This document shows, piece by piece, positions 15,528-22,451 of a DNA stretch of 40,551 nucleotides (positions are counted from its first letter, which is position 1; each line of letters opens with the position of its first letter). Source of the stretch: an uncultured Pelagibacteraceae bacterium (GTDB lineage Bacteria; Pseudomonadota; Alphaproteobacteria; Pelagibacterales; Pelagibacteraceae); assembly GCA_902597695.1 (NCBI GenBank), contig CACJYH010000005.1, positions 1 through 40,551 of the forward strand, written 5' to 3'. Under the pieces are notes generated by a model. That model was not told the DNA's origin. It worked only from the letters and a program-made list of their open reading frames with translations, and did no database searches. A program made the translations under genes and the position numbers.

Positions 15528-15926
15528 TTAAAATTTTAGGTAAGCTTTTTTTAAATCAACAAGAGGATGTTTTGGTGACATTTGAAATTTAACTAGTAAT
15601 TCTCTTGCAATCATGTCTCTGTCTTGTTGGTTATTTGGTAGCTTAATTGATTTTGGAATTGTTACCCATCCATTTGCATTCCTGCAAAACACTGCTGGTT
15701 TACCTTCCTCATAACCCATATGTACATCTTCTAACCAATTAAGATCATCCCATCCCATCGCTTCAATGTATTTTTTTAAAAAAGGCGTGATTTTTTTATA
15801 ATCAGGCAAAAGATTTACATCATATCGATAACCAATCGACTGACCAATCATTTTTTCTCTAGCAGTTTCTTTTTTTTTACCTAGCTGATTTGAGTCTTCT
15901 TTTTTTTTATTTTTTTTCTTTGCCAT
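15528..15926 (-). CDS. Conserved-looking hypothetical protein (132 aa) closing the glxBCD operon
   Basis: The N-terminus is lysine-rich (MAKKKNKKKEDS and a second KKK run, residues 1-25), followed by a compact domain with WDDLNWLEDVHMGYEEGKP, FCRNANGWVTIP and MSPKHPLVDLKKAYL. There is no signal peptide or membrane helix, so it is probably cytoplasmic. It begins 8 bases after glxD, whose own N-terminus is also MAKKKKKK. I do not recognise the family. Operon position suggests a small partner of the glutamate-synthase-like complex or of the amine pathway. Confidence 0.75.
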   Translation of the reverse strand: MAKKKNKKKEDSNQLGKKKETAREKMIGQSIGYRYDVNLLPDYKKITPFLKKYIEAMGWDDLNWLEDVHMGYEEGKPAVFCRNANGWVTIPKSIKLPNNQQDRDMIARELLVKFQMSPKHPLVDLKKAYLKF

Positions 15927-15934
15927 ATTAAAAT

Positions 15935-17347
15935 CTAGATCTTATGGAAGTTATCAACACCAACAGTATAGTTCGTTCCAGCTAATGGAACTTTAGCTAA
16001 TGCAGAAGCTTCAGATGTTAACGCTGCTAAATCCTCAGGTTCTAGAGAATGTATATTCGTTTTACCGCATGCTCGAGCTAACAATTGAGCTTCAAGTGTC
16101 ATTGAATGAAGATAATTATAAACTCTCAATGCAGCATCATCAGGATTTAATCTCGCTCTTAATTTTGGATCTTGAGTTGCAACACCCACAGGACATCTTC
16201 CTGTATGGCAGTGATAACATTCACCTGCTTTAACACCCATTTCCTTTTCAAAATCAGCTTCAGGAATGTCTTTATTACAATTTAATGCGATCATTGAACC
16301 AGTACCAATCGCAATTGCATCAGCACCTAATGCTAAAGCTTTTGCCATATCCGCACCATCTCTTACACCACCAGCATAAATCAATGTAACTTTTCCAGTT
16401 TTACCTACATCGTCTAAAGCTCTTCTTGCTTCTCTTATAGCTGCGATACCAGGAATACCTGTATTGGCAGCAGCAATGTGTGGACCTGCACCTGTTGATC
16501 CTTCCATACCATCTAAGTAAATAGAGTCTGGATCACATTTTGCAGCCATACGAACATCATCATAAACTTTTGATGCACCTAATTTTAATTGAATTGGCAC
16601 TTTATTTTTTGTTAGTTGTCTTAATTCTTCAACTTTTAATGCTAAGTCATCAGGACCTAACCAATCTGGGTGTCTTGCAGGAGATCTTTGGTCAATTCCT
16701 GATGGTAATGATCTCATTTCAGCTACTTGGTCAGTAACTTTCTGACCCATCAAGTGCCCTCCCATGCCAACTTTTTGACCTTGTCCAATAAATACTTCAA
16801 TTCCATCTGCCAGTTGTGCATGATGTGGGTTAAATCCGTATCTAGATTGAATACATTGATAAAACCATTTTTCAGAATATCTTCTTTCATCAGGAATCAT
16901 TCCGCCTTCACCAGAGCAAGTAGCACTACCTGCCATTGTTGCACCTCGAGCAAGTGCTGTTTTAGCTTCATAGGATAAAGCACCAAAACTCATACCAGTA
17001 ATATAAACTGGTATATCTAATTCAATTGGGTTCTCACATCTTGGACCAATTACAGTTTTGGTTTCACACTTTTCTCTGTAACCTTCGATCACAAACCTAG
17101 TTAAAGTTCCTGGTAAGAAAACTAGATCATCAAATGTAGGAATTTTTTTCATTAATGCCATTCCACGCATTCTGTATCTTCCTAACTGAGATTTAATATG
17201 GATGTCATCAATTACCTCTGGGGTAAATATAGCGTTGTGACCAAGTAAACTTTTGTTTCTTGATCCGTTACTGCTTACGTGAACATCAGCTTTACCACCA
17301 ATGTTACCATTTGATTTTCCGTTTTTTTTCTTTTTTTTCTTAGCCAT
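15935..17347 (-). CDS. glxD: FMN-binding glutamate synthase domain protein, GlxD / N-methylglutamate synthase large subunit (MgsC) type
   Basis: This 470-aa protein corresponds to the FMN/Fe-S catalytic part of glutamate synthase. After a lysine-rich tail (1-20) it shows ITGMSFGALSYEAK (about 117-129), QLKLGASKVYDDV, YLDGMEGSTGAGP, YAGGVRDGADMAKALALGAD and the iron-sulfur cysteines in ECYHCHTGRCPVG (C377, C380, C385). With GlxB and GlxC it forms a split glutamate synthase. In methylamine users this set (MgsABC) converts gamma-glutamylmethylamide plus 2-oxoglutarate to N-methylglutamate plus glutamate. Its ATG shares one base with the glxC stop (TAATG). The family is firm; the N-methylglutamate product is inferred from neighbours. 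Confidence 0.9.
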   Translation of the reverse strand: MAKKKKKKNGKSNGNIGGKADVHVSSNGSRNKSLLGHNAIFTPEVIDDIHIKSQLGRYRMRGMALMKKIPTFDDLVFLPGTLTRFVIEGYREKCETKTVIGPRCENPIELDIPVYITGMSFGALSYEAKTALARGATMAGSATCSGEGGMIPDERRYSEKWFYQCIQSRYGFNPHHAQLADGIEVFIGQGQKVGMGGHLMGQKVTDQVAEMRSLPSGIDQRSPARHPDWLGPDDLALKVEELRQLTKNKVPIQLKLGASKVYDDVRMAAKCDPDSIYLDGMEGSTGAGPHIAAANTGIPGIAAIREARRALDDVGKTGKVTLIYAGGVRDGADMAKALALGADAIAIGTGSMIALNCNKDIPEADFEKEMGVKAGECYHCHTGRCPVGVATQDPKLRARLNPDDAALRVYNYLHSMTLEAQLLARACGKTNIHSLEPEDLAALTSEASALAKVPLAGTNYTVGVDNFHKI

Positions 17348-18201
17348 TAAATTGCTCCTTTTTTCTCAGCAGGTTCTAAGTTATCGTAATTCCAAAGTTT
17401 TTTACCAGCTACAATTTTTTTCATTTTACTTACATCAAAGTTTTCACCAATTTCAGCAACTCTAAGTTTTCTTCTTAACCAATCTTGATCGCTTTGCGTT
17501 AACTCTGAATTTACTGCATCACTACCATATGACCCAATTTCTCCACCTACGAAAATTGTCCCATCATACATCGAATCACCTAAATTTATGCCAACATCTC
17601 CCAATATGATTATTCTTCCTCTTTGCATCATAAACCCAGTAAATGCACCAGCGTCACCACCAATAATGATAGTTCCACCTTTCATATCGATGCCAGTTCT
17701 TGCACCTACACTACCTTTGCAAATTAAATCACCACCTCTGATAGCAGCTCCAAAACAAGAGCCTGCATTTTTTTCAATTACAACTTTTCCAGCCATTAGA
17801 TTCTCTGCACATGACCAACCAACTCTTCCATTGATTCTTACAATCGGACCATCGCTAGAGCCCATACCAAAGTATCCTAAACTGCCTTCAAAAATTAAAT
17901 TCAATTTATTCAAAATTCCAACACCTAGACTGTGTTTTCCTTGAGGATTTTTGATGACTATTGTTCCATAGCCCTGGCTCATTAAATTATCGAGTTCTTT
18001 ATTAGCTTCAGCTGCTGTCATATTTTTTACATCAAGATCTGTTCTTTTATTAAAATCGACATCATAAGTTCCAAAGTAATAAAAATTTTCTGCTTCATCT
18101 GGATTAAAAAATTTCTGTTGAGTTCTTCCAGTTAAAACTTCCGAGTGCATTCCCATTGCCTGGGCTTTTGTTTTTTTGGTTACGTTTTTTAAATTTGCCA
18201 T
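17347..18201 (-). CDS. glxC: Glutamate synthase C-terminal beta-helix-like subunit, GlxC / MgsB type
   Basis: This 284-aa protein has the repeated glycine turns of the GltB C-terminal right-handed beta-helix: SLGYFGMGSSDGP, NAGSCFGAAIRGGDL, GSVGARTGIDMKGGT, GDAGAFTGFMMQRGR and GDVGINLGDSMYDG. This domain is structural in glutamate synthase and helps position the amidotransferase and FMN domains. The start at 18201 has GGAGAGG upstream and overlaps the glxB stop by 13 bases, while its stop shares a base with the glxD start, so the three are translationally coupled and probably assemble together. It has no catalytic residues of its own. Confidence 0.9.
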   Translation of the reverse strand: MANLKNVTKKTKAQAMGMHSEVLTGRTQQKFFNPDEAENFYYFGTYDVDFNKRTDLDVKNMTAAEANKELDNLMSQGYGTIVIKNPQGKHSLGVGILNKLNLIFEGSLGYFGMGSSDGPIVRINGRVGWSCAENLMAGKVVIEKNAGSCFGAAIRGGDLICKGSVGARTGIDMKGGTIIIGGDAGAFTGFMMQRGRIIILGDVGINLGDSMYDGTIFVGGEIGSYGSDAVNSELTQSDQDWLRRKLRVAEIGENFDVSKMKKIVAGKKLWNYDNLEPAEKKGAI

Positions 18202-19133
18202 ACTTTAACCTCTCCATCGAATGGATCATAAGTATCAATTTCTTGTGGCAAAATTGATCTTATAGCTATCTCCTCTGAACCCATTGCTACTAAATCATCA
18301 GACTCATATAAAACCAAAGGTTTTGCGGCCATTGTATCTTTAGCCATTCCCAAAGAATCTTTTGTAGCAACAAAATAAGTAAATACACCATCGAGACCTG
18401 TTAACGACTCTTTCATTCCTTCTTCTAATGAAGCCCCATCTCTCATTTTTTCAGCAAGGTAAACTGCAATTAATTCAGAGTCGCATTCTGACATAAATCT
18501 CATTCCCTTATTTTCTAAAGCTCTTCTATTATTCCAATAATTCGTTAGTTGACCATTGTGAACAACGGACACATCACTAAAAGGATATCCCCAAAAAGGG
18601 TGGGCAGATTTGATATCTACACCTGACTCAGTAGCCATTCTTGCATGTCCAATTGCATGAGTGCCAACAAGTTTATCTAAGTTATATCTATCGCAAACCA
18701 TTTTGGCATTCCCTAGATCTTTGATTACTTCTAATGATTTACCCATAGATAAAATTTCAACACCAGGAATGCTTTCTATTTTTTGTGAGAATTCTAATAA
18801 ATCTTTTTTATTGTATTCAATTTCATATCTTAATGAGTAAGGGAGTATTCTTTCCTCTTTGATTATTTTTGCGCCCATTTCTGCAAGATAACTATCAACA
18901 ATTTTCTTTCTTTCATCGTATACAGATACATCTTCAGCAACTGACGTACTTCCCTCACCAACGTTTTCACCAACTTTAAATCTCATGATGAAATTTTTGC
19001 CATCTGTATCACCATACAACGCATAACCTGTTGAGTCTTCTCCTCGATGCTTTAAGGCTTGCAACATTCCTTGAAGTTCATGACCAACGTTGGATGATTT
19101 TCCTCTATGAATTAATCCTGCTATTCCGCACAT
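18189..19133 (-). CDS. glxB: Class II glutamine amidotransferase, GlxB / MgsA type
   Basis: This 314-aa protein begins MCGIAGLIHRG, so Cys2 becomes the catalytic N-terminal nucleophile after methionine removal. Other family marks are ALKHRGEDSTG, GHARMATES, VVHNGQLTNYW and SECDSELIAVYLAEK. Class II amidotransferases release the gamma-amide of glutamine; in the N-methylglutamate synthase version they release methylamine from gamma-glutamylmethylamide to the synthase subunits. An insert of about 100 residues (about 60-160) separates the first and second motif blocks. It lies 22 bases after the glutamine-synthetase-like gene and overlaps glxC by 13 bases. Confidence 0.9.
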   Translation of the reverse strand: MCGIAGLIHRGKSSNVGHELQGMLQALKHRGEDSTGYALYGDTDGKNFIMRFKVGENVGEGSTSVAEDVSVYDERKKIVDSYLAEMGAKIIKEERILPYSLRYEIEYNKKDLLEFSQKIESIPGVEILSMGKSLEVIKDLGNAKMVCDRYNLDKLVGTHAIGHARMATESGVDIKSAHPFWGYPFSDVSVVHNGQLTNYWNNRRALENKGMRFMSECDSELIAVYLAEKMRDGASLEEGMKESLTGLDGVFTYFVATKDSLGMAKDTMAAKPLVLYESDDLVAMGSEEIAIRSILPQEIDTYDPFDGEVKVWQI

Positions 19134-19155
19134 ATATTTTTTCTCTCTGTATCTA

Positions 19156-20625
19156 TTATGGTAAACAATCTAAATAAGTATCTAAATCCCATTGAGTTGT
19201 TGCACCTAAAAATCTTTCCCATTCATCATTTTTATACCAATGGAAAACTTTATACATCTCATCAGGCATTGCAGATTTAATTACTTCATCTTCTGATAAT
19301 CTTTCTAAAGCTTCACCTAAACTCAATGGAAGTTTTTTAACATCTTTACCTGCTTTTTGAGCTTCATAAATATTTCTAGACTCTGGAGCTGCTGGTTGCA
19401 TCTTTTTACTAATTCCATGATCACAAGCTTTTAGTAAGGCTGCACCTAGTAAATATGGATTATGCATTGAGTCAACCGATCTGTATTCAAATCTTCCTGG
19501 TGCTGATACTCTCAATCCACAAGTTCTATTTTGGTAACCCCAGTCAGCATAAACAGGAGCCCAGAAACCTTGATCCCACAATCTTCTATATGAATTTACT
19601 GTTGAAGATCCTAATGCTGTTAAGGCTGGTAAATGTTCCATAATACCTGCTATTGATTGTAATCCAATTTTTCCAGGTAACTGCATATCCTTAGTATCCG
19701 GCATAAAAGTGTTTGTTCCACCTTCTACATAACCAAAAACTTCTTCAACGCCTGGTAAAGATTTGTGTCCAAGCTTATTCGTTTTGATTTTTCCACCTTT
19801 CCATAAAGACATATTAGTATGACACCCACTTGCCGAAACTCCCATAAATGGTTTTGTCATAAAACATGCAATTAGATTATGTTCTCTTGCAACTTGAGCA
19901 CATATTTGTCTGTAAGTTGATAGTCTATCTGCATTTCTTAAAACGTTATCATATGTCCAGTTCAATTCTAATTGACCAGGTGCATCTTCGTGATCACCCT
20001 GAATCATATCTAGACCCATTGCTTTTGCATATTCTATCACCTTCATAAATACAGGTCTTAATGACTCAAATTGGTCTATGTGATAACAAAATGGTTTTGA
20101 AAATCCTTTACCAGTTGGAGTTCCATCATCATTTTTAGTCAACCACATCATTTCCGGCTCAGTTCCTACTCTTAGTTCTAAACCATGCTTCTTTTGAAAT
20201 TCATCCATGAAAATTCTTAAATTTCCTCTGCAATCAGAAGTTAAATGACCTCCAGGATTATTTCTTTCTTCTCTGTTTCTAAAACAAGTTACAAAAACTC
20301 TTCCAACTCTTTTATCCCACGGTAACTGACAAAAAGTTTCAGGGTCAGGAATTCCAACCAATTCCATTGCCTCTGGTCCATAACCAATATAGTTGTTGTG
20401 TCGATCTAAAAATAAGTTCGCAGTTGCTCCGTAAACTAATTGGAACCCTTTTTCAGCTGTTCTTTCCCAATGATCAGCGGGTATTCCTTTTCCAACCACT
20501 CTTCCTGTTACAGAAATAAATTGATAATAAATATAGGTTATTCCTAATTCGTTTATTTTTTCTCTGACTTTTTTGACTTGCTTATCTCTACCTGGTCGGT
20601 TTACGTGTTTTTCTAGATCCGTCAT
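19156..20625 (-). CDS. glnT: Glutamine synthetase family ligase (GlnT / GmaS-type) coupled to glxBCD
   Basis: This 489-aa protein has a charged 25-residue N-terminal extension. Glutamine synthetase motifs are VSVTGRVVGKGIP, glutamate ligands in GTEPEMMW and GDHEDAPGQLELNW, SASGCHTNMSLW, TVNSYRRLWD, NRTCGLRVSAPGRFEYR and HNPYLLGAALL. It is about 45 residues longer than known GmaS enzymes and clearly different from the second ligase at 12199-13524. A strong ribosome site (GAGGGG) precedes the ATG. Position directly before glxB-C-D argues that it makes the gamma-glutamyl amide used by that complex, from methylamine or ammonia. Biosynthetic glutamine synthetase activity or another amine substrate remain possible. 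Confidence 0.78.
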   Translation of the reverse strand: MTDLEKHVNRPGRDKQVKKVREKINELGITYIYYQFISVTGRVVGKGIPADHWERTAEKGFQLVYGATANLFLDRHNNYIGYGPEAMELVGIPDPETFCQLPWDKRVGRVFVTCFRNREERNNPGGHLTSDCRGNLRIFMDEFQKKHGLELRVGTEPEMMWLTKNDDGTPTGKGFSKPFCYHIDQFESLRPVFMKVIEYAKAMGLDMIQGDHEDAPGQLELNWTYDNVLRNADRLSTYRQICAQVAREHNLIACFMTKPFMGVSASGCHTNMSLWKGGKIKTNKLGHKSLPGVEEVFGYVEGGTNTFMPDTKDMQLPGKIGLQSIAGIMEHLPALTALGSSTVNSYRRLWDQGFWAPVYADWGYQNRTCGLRVSAPGRFEYRSVDSMHNPYLLGAALLKACDHGISKKMQPAAPESRNIYEAQKAGKDVKKLPLSLGEALERLSEDEVIKSAMPDEMYKVFHWYKNDEWERFLGATTQWDLDTYLDCLP

Positions 20626-20694
20626 TTTCCCCTCAATGAATTATAAATTTATTCAAGCGTAACTGAAAAATTTATTAGTGTCTAGGCTTGAAGT
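20626..20694 (-). promoter_or_regulatory. Possible promoter in front of glnT-glxBCD
   Basis: The 69-base gap before glnT holds a TATAAT box on the - strand (20640-20645) and GAGGGG just before the start codon. Seventeen bases upstream of the TATAAT there is only a poor -35 match (TTTCAG). It could give an independent, activator-dependent start for glnT-glxBCD inside the longer tdm operon. Confidence 0.35.
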
Positions 20695-22041
20695 TTAGCT
20701 CCAAGGAAACGGACTGTTCGAGGTAGGGTGCAATTCTCCCTTCTCGTAACGGTTGAATCTAAATGGTTTTAATAAATCACTTTCAGTACCAAGAATTTCT
20801 TTTGCCACCAATTCACCAACACCAATCATTTTGTATCCATGGTTAGCATCAGCAATCATATAAACATTTTCAAAAAATCTATCGAAGATCGGAAAAGAGT
20901 CAGGGGTCATACATCCAAGTCCACCTGAAGGACCCTTTCTATACAGGTCTGATTTCCCCTCAAATCTTTTTTGACAATGAGCTAAAGCTGAGCACCACAT
21001 TTCACTAAAGGCATCAGTTGTTTGATACTCTGGTGACTCAATCCCATATGGATCAACATTAACTTTATCAAAATGTTTTTTAACAATGTAAGGAGAAGTT
21101 CCTCCTTGAACACCTAACCCTTCTATGTCAGGCTTGTAATAAATCCCCCAAATTTTATCTGTAATTAATTTTTTTGTTTTATCTGAATACAATGGTGCAG
21201 TAGAGTCGACATGAACCACAGGTGGTTGTTTGCCATCATTTGTTTTTAAGAAATCTGGTTCTACTCCAATAACACCCTCTTGAAGCATCCAGTAAGTCCA
21301 CATGTCAGTAACATGCATCTTACCATCTTTGCCTTTGATGTTTGCAGTTTTTGGTAGCTCTAACATGTTCCAAAAATCTCTTGCCCAAGGTCCCGCTCCA
21401 ATTACGACTTGTTCACAATCAATTGTCCCTTTGTCTGTTTCTACTCCAGTTACAGCTTTACTATTACTTCCTCTTTTAAAACCTGTAACTCTAACACCCT
21501 TCATCACTTGAACACCATTTGAGGTAGATTTATTTTCAAGTGCTTTAATTGAATCTTTATTAAAAGCATACCCACCTTTTTTTTCATGTAGAATAGATGT
21601 GATTCCTTGAGCTTGCCAATCATCAAAGATACCCTTCATATAATTCATGCAATCTTTCTCACCTTCTATAAATTCAGACACATAACCAATTGCTTTTTGT
21701 TGTTCGTAAATACTGGCGACATCCTCATGCATAACTTCAGGTGATATTTGCAAATAACCAACTGGATTATATTTAAATGCTTTTGGATCACTCTCCCAAA
21801 CTGAAACTGAATGGGCCATTAATTCTCTCATTGCTGGTTGAAAATAATTATTTCTAACAACACCACAAGCTATGCCGCTCGCACCTGCCGCAGTATCTTT
21901 CTTTTCTAAAACAACAATATCTCCTGGATTTTTATACGTTTCGGATAGTTTCCAAGCGGTACTTAATCCGTGGATCCCCCCACCGATAATTACTACTTTT
22001 GCTTTTGTCGGTAATGACATACTAACATCTTTATTTTTCAT
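20695..22041 (-). CDS. FAD-dependent oxidoreductase of the DAO family (SoxB / dimethylglycine dehydrogenase-like)
   Basis: This 448-aa protein shows the FAD-binding start VVIIGGGIHGLSTAWKLSE (about 16-34), VVLEKKDTAAGASG, GIACGVVRNNYF (the covalent-flavin/substrate loop region in this family), VVIGAGPWARDFW and the C-terminal GGLGCMTPDSFPIFDRF / NHGYKMIGVGE. Such enzymes oxidise N-methyl groups of sarcosine, dimethylglycine or N-methylglutamate. No SoxA, SoxD or SoxG partner is adjacent, unlike soxBDA at the right end of the window, so it may act alone or share partners. It lies 59 bases after the MarR-like gene and before glnT. Substrate is not determined; a demethylating role with the pathway is inferred. 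Confidence 0.8.
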   Translation of the reverse strand: MKNKDVSMSLPTKAKVVIIGGGIHGLSTAWKLSETYKNPGDIVVLEKKDTAAGASGIACGVVRNNYFQPAMRELMAHSVSVWESDPKAFKYNPVGYLQISPEVMHEDVASIYEQQKAIGYVSEFIEGEKDCMNYMKGIFDDWQAQGITSILHEKKGGYAFNKDSIKALENKSTSNGVQVMKGVRVTGFKRGSNSKAVTGVETDKGTIDCEQVVIGAGPWARDFWNMLELPKTANIKGKDGKMHVTDMWTYWMLQEGVIGVEPDFLKTNDGKQPPVVHVDSTAPLYSDKTKKLITDKIWGIYYKPDIEGLGVQGGTSPYIVKKHFDKVNVDPYGIESPEYQTTDAFSEMWCSALAHCQKRFEGKSDLYRKGPSGGLGCMTPDSFPIFDRFFENVYMIADANHGYKMIGVGELVAKEILGTESDLLKPFRFNRYEKGELHPTSNSPFPWS

Positions 22042-22057
22042 GCGACGTAAATATATA

Positions 22058-22079
22058 ATTTTTTATATATATAAAAAAT
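22058..22079. promoter_or_regulatory. AT-only 22-bp palindrome upstream of the FAD oxidoreductase
   Basis: A central ATATATAT flanked by six-base T and A runs reads as a perfect palindrome of 22 bases between the MarR-like gene and the FAD oxidoreductase, 17 bases before the latter's start. It may be an operator or just an AT-rich promoter. Low information content makes this weak. Confidence 0.3.
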
Positions 22080-22100
22080 ATAAGTAAAAATAACGAAGCT

Positions 22101-22451
22101 TTAAAAACTTAGATGTTTAAGGGTTTCAATGTATTTATTAAACTCTTCAATAAAAGATACACTTGGCTTTATGTGCTTTTTTCGCTGGTCTCCAGAAGTT
22201 TTTTCTAAGAAAAAAAAACCTTTTTCACATGCCTCATTAATCATTAAAGCTGATTTAGGACGTGAAGTTTTAAACAATTTTGTCTTTAATTCTTCAACTG
22301 TTAAGTCCTCTTTATACTTATAAGCGTGCATAACTAAAAGCATCATATGATAATGAGAAGGTGATTTTCTAAAAAAATAGTTACTAGACATGTGGGAAAG
22401 TTTCATCTGATCTTCCCAAAATTCTAATAAATCTTTTGCTGTTTTGGGCAT
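22101..22451 (-). CDS. Small MarR-like winged-helix DNA-binding protein (116 aa)
   Basis: The region LTVEELKTKLFKTSRPKSAL (about 49-68) looks like a helix-turn-helix. It is followed by a recognition helix and wing with EKGFFFLEKTSGDQRKKHIK, echoing the MarR pattern of a D-x-R turn in the wing, and a C-terminal helix (FIEEFNKYIETL). Its ATG shares a base with the tdm stop (TAATG), so it is co-translated with TMAO demethylase. It is the only clear DNA-binding regulator in the window and could sense a methylated amine or formaldehyde to control the divergent tdm/tmoX promoters. Family assignment is by pattern only. Confidence 0.65.
   Translation of the reverse strand: MPKTAKDLLEFWEDQMKLSHMSSNYFFRKSPSHYHMMLLVMHAYKYKEDLTVEELKTKLFKTSRPKSALMINEACEKGFFFLEKTSGDQRKKHIKPSVSFIEEFNKYIETLKHLSF

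Noticed and set aside
17588..17944. 118-aa open frame on the + strand inside glxC
   Set aside because: A Pro/Ile-rich antisense product produced by the glycine-repeat codons of glxC.
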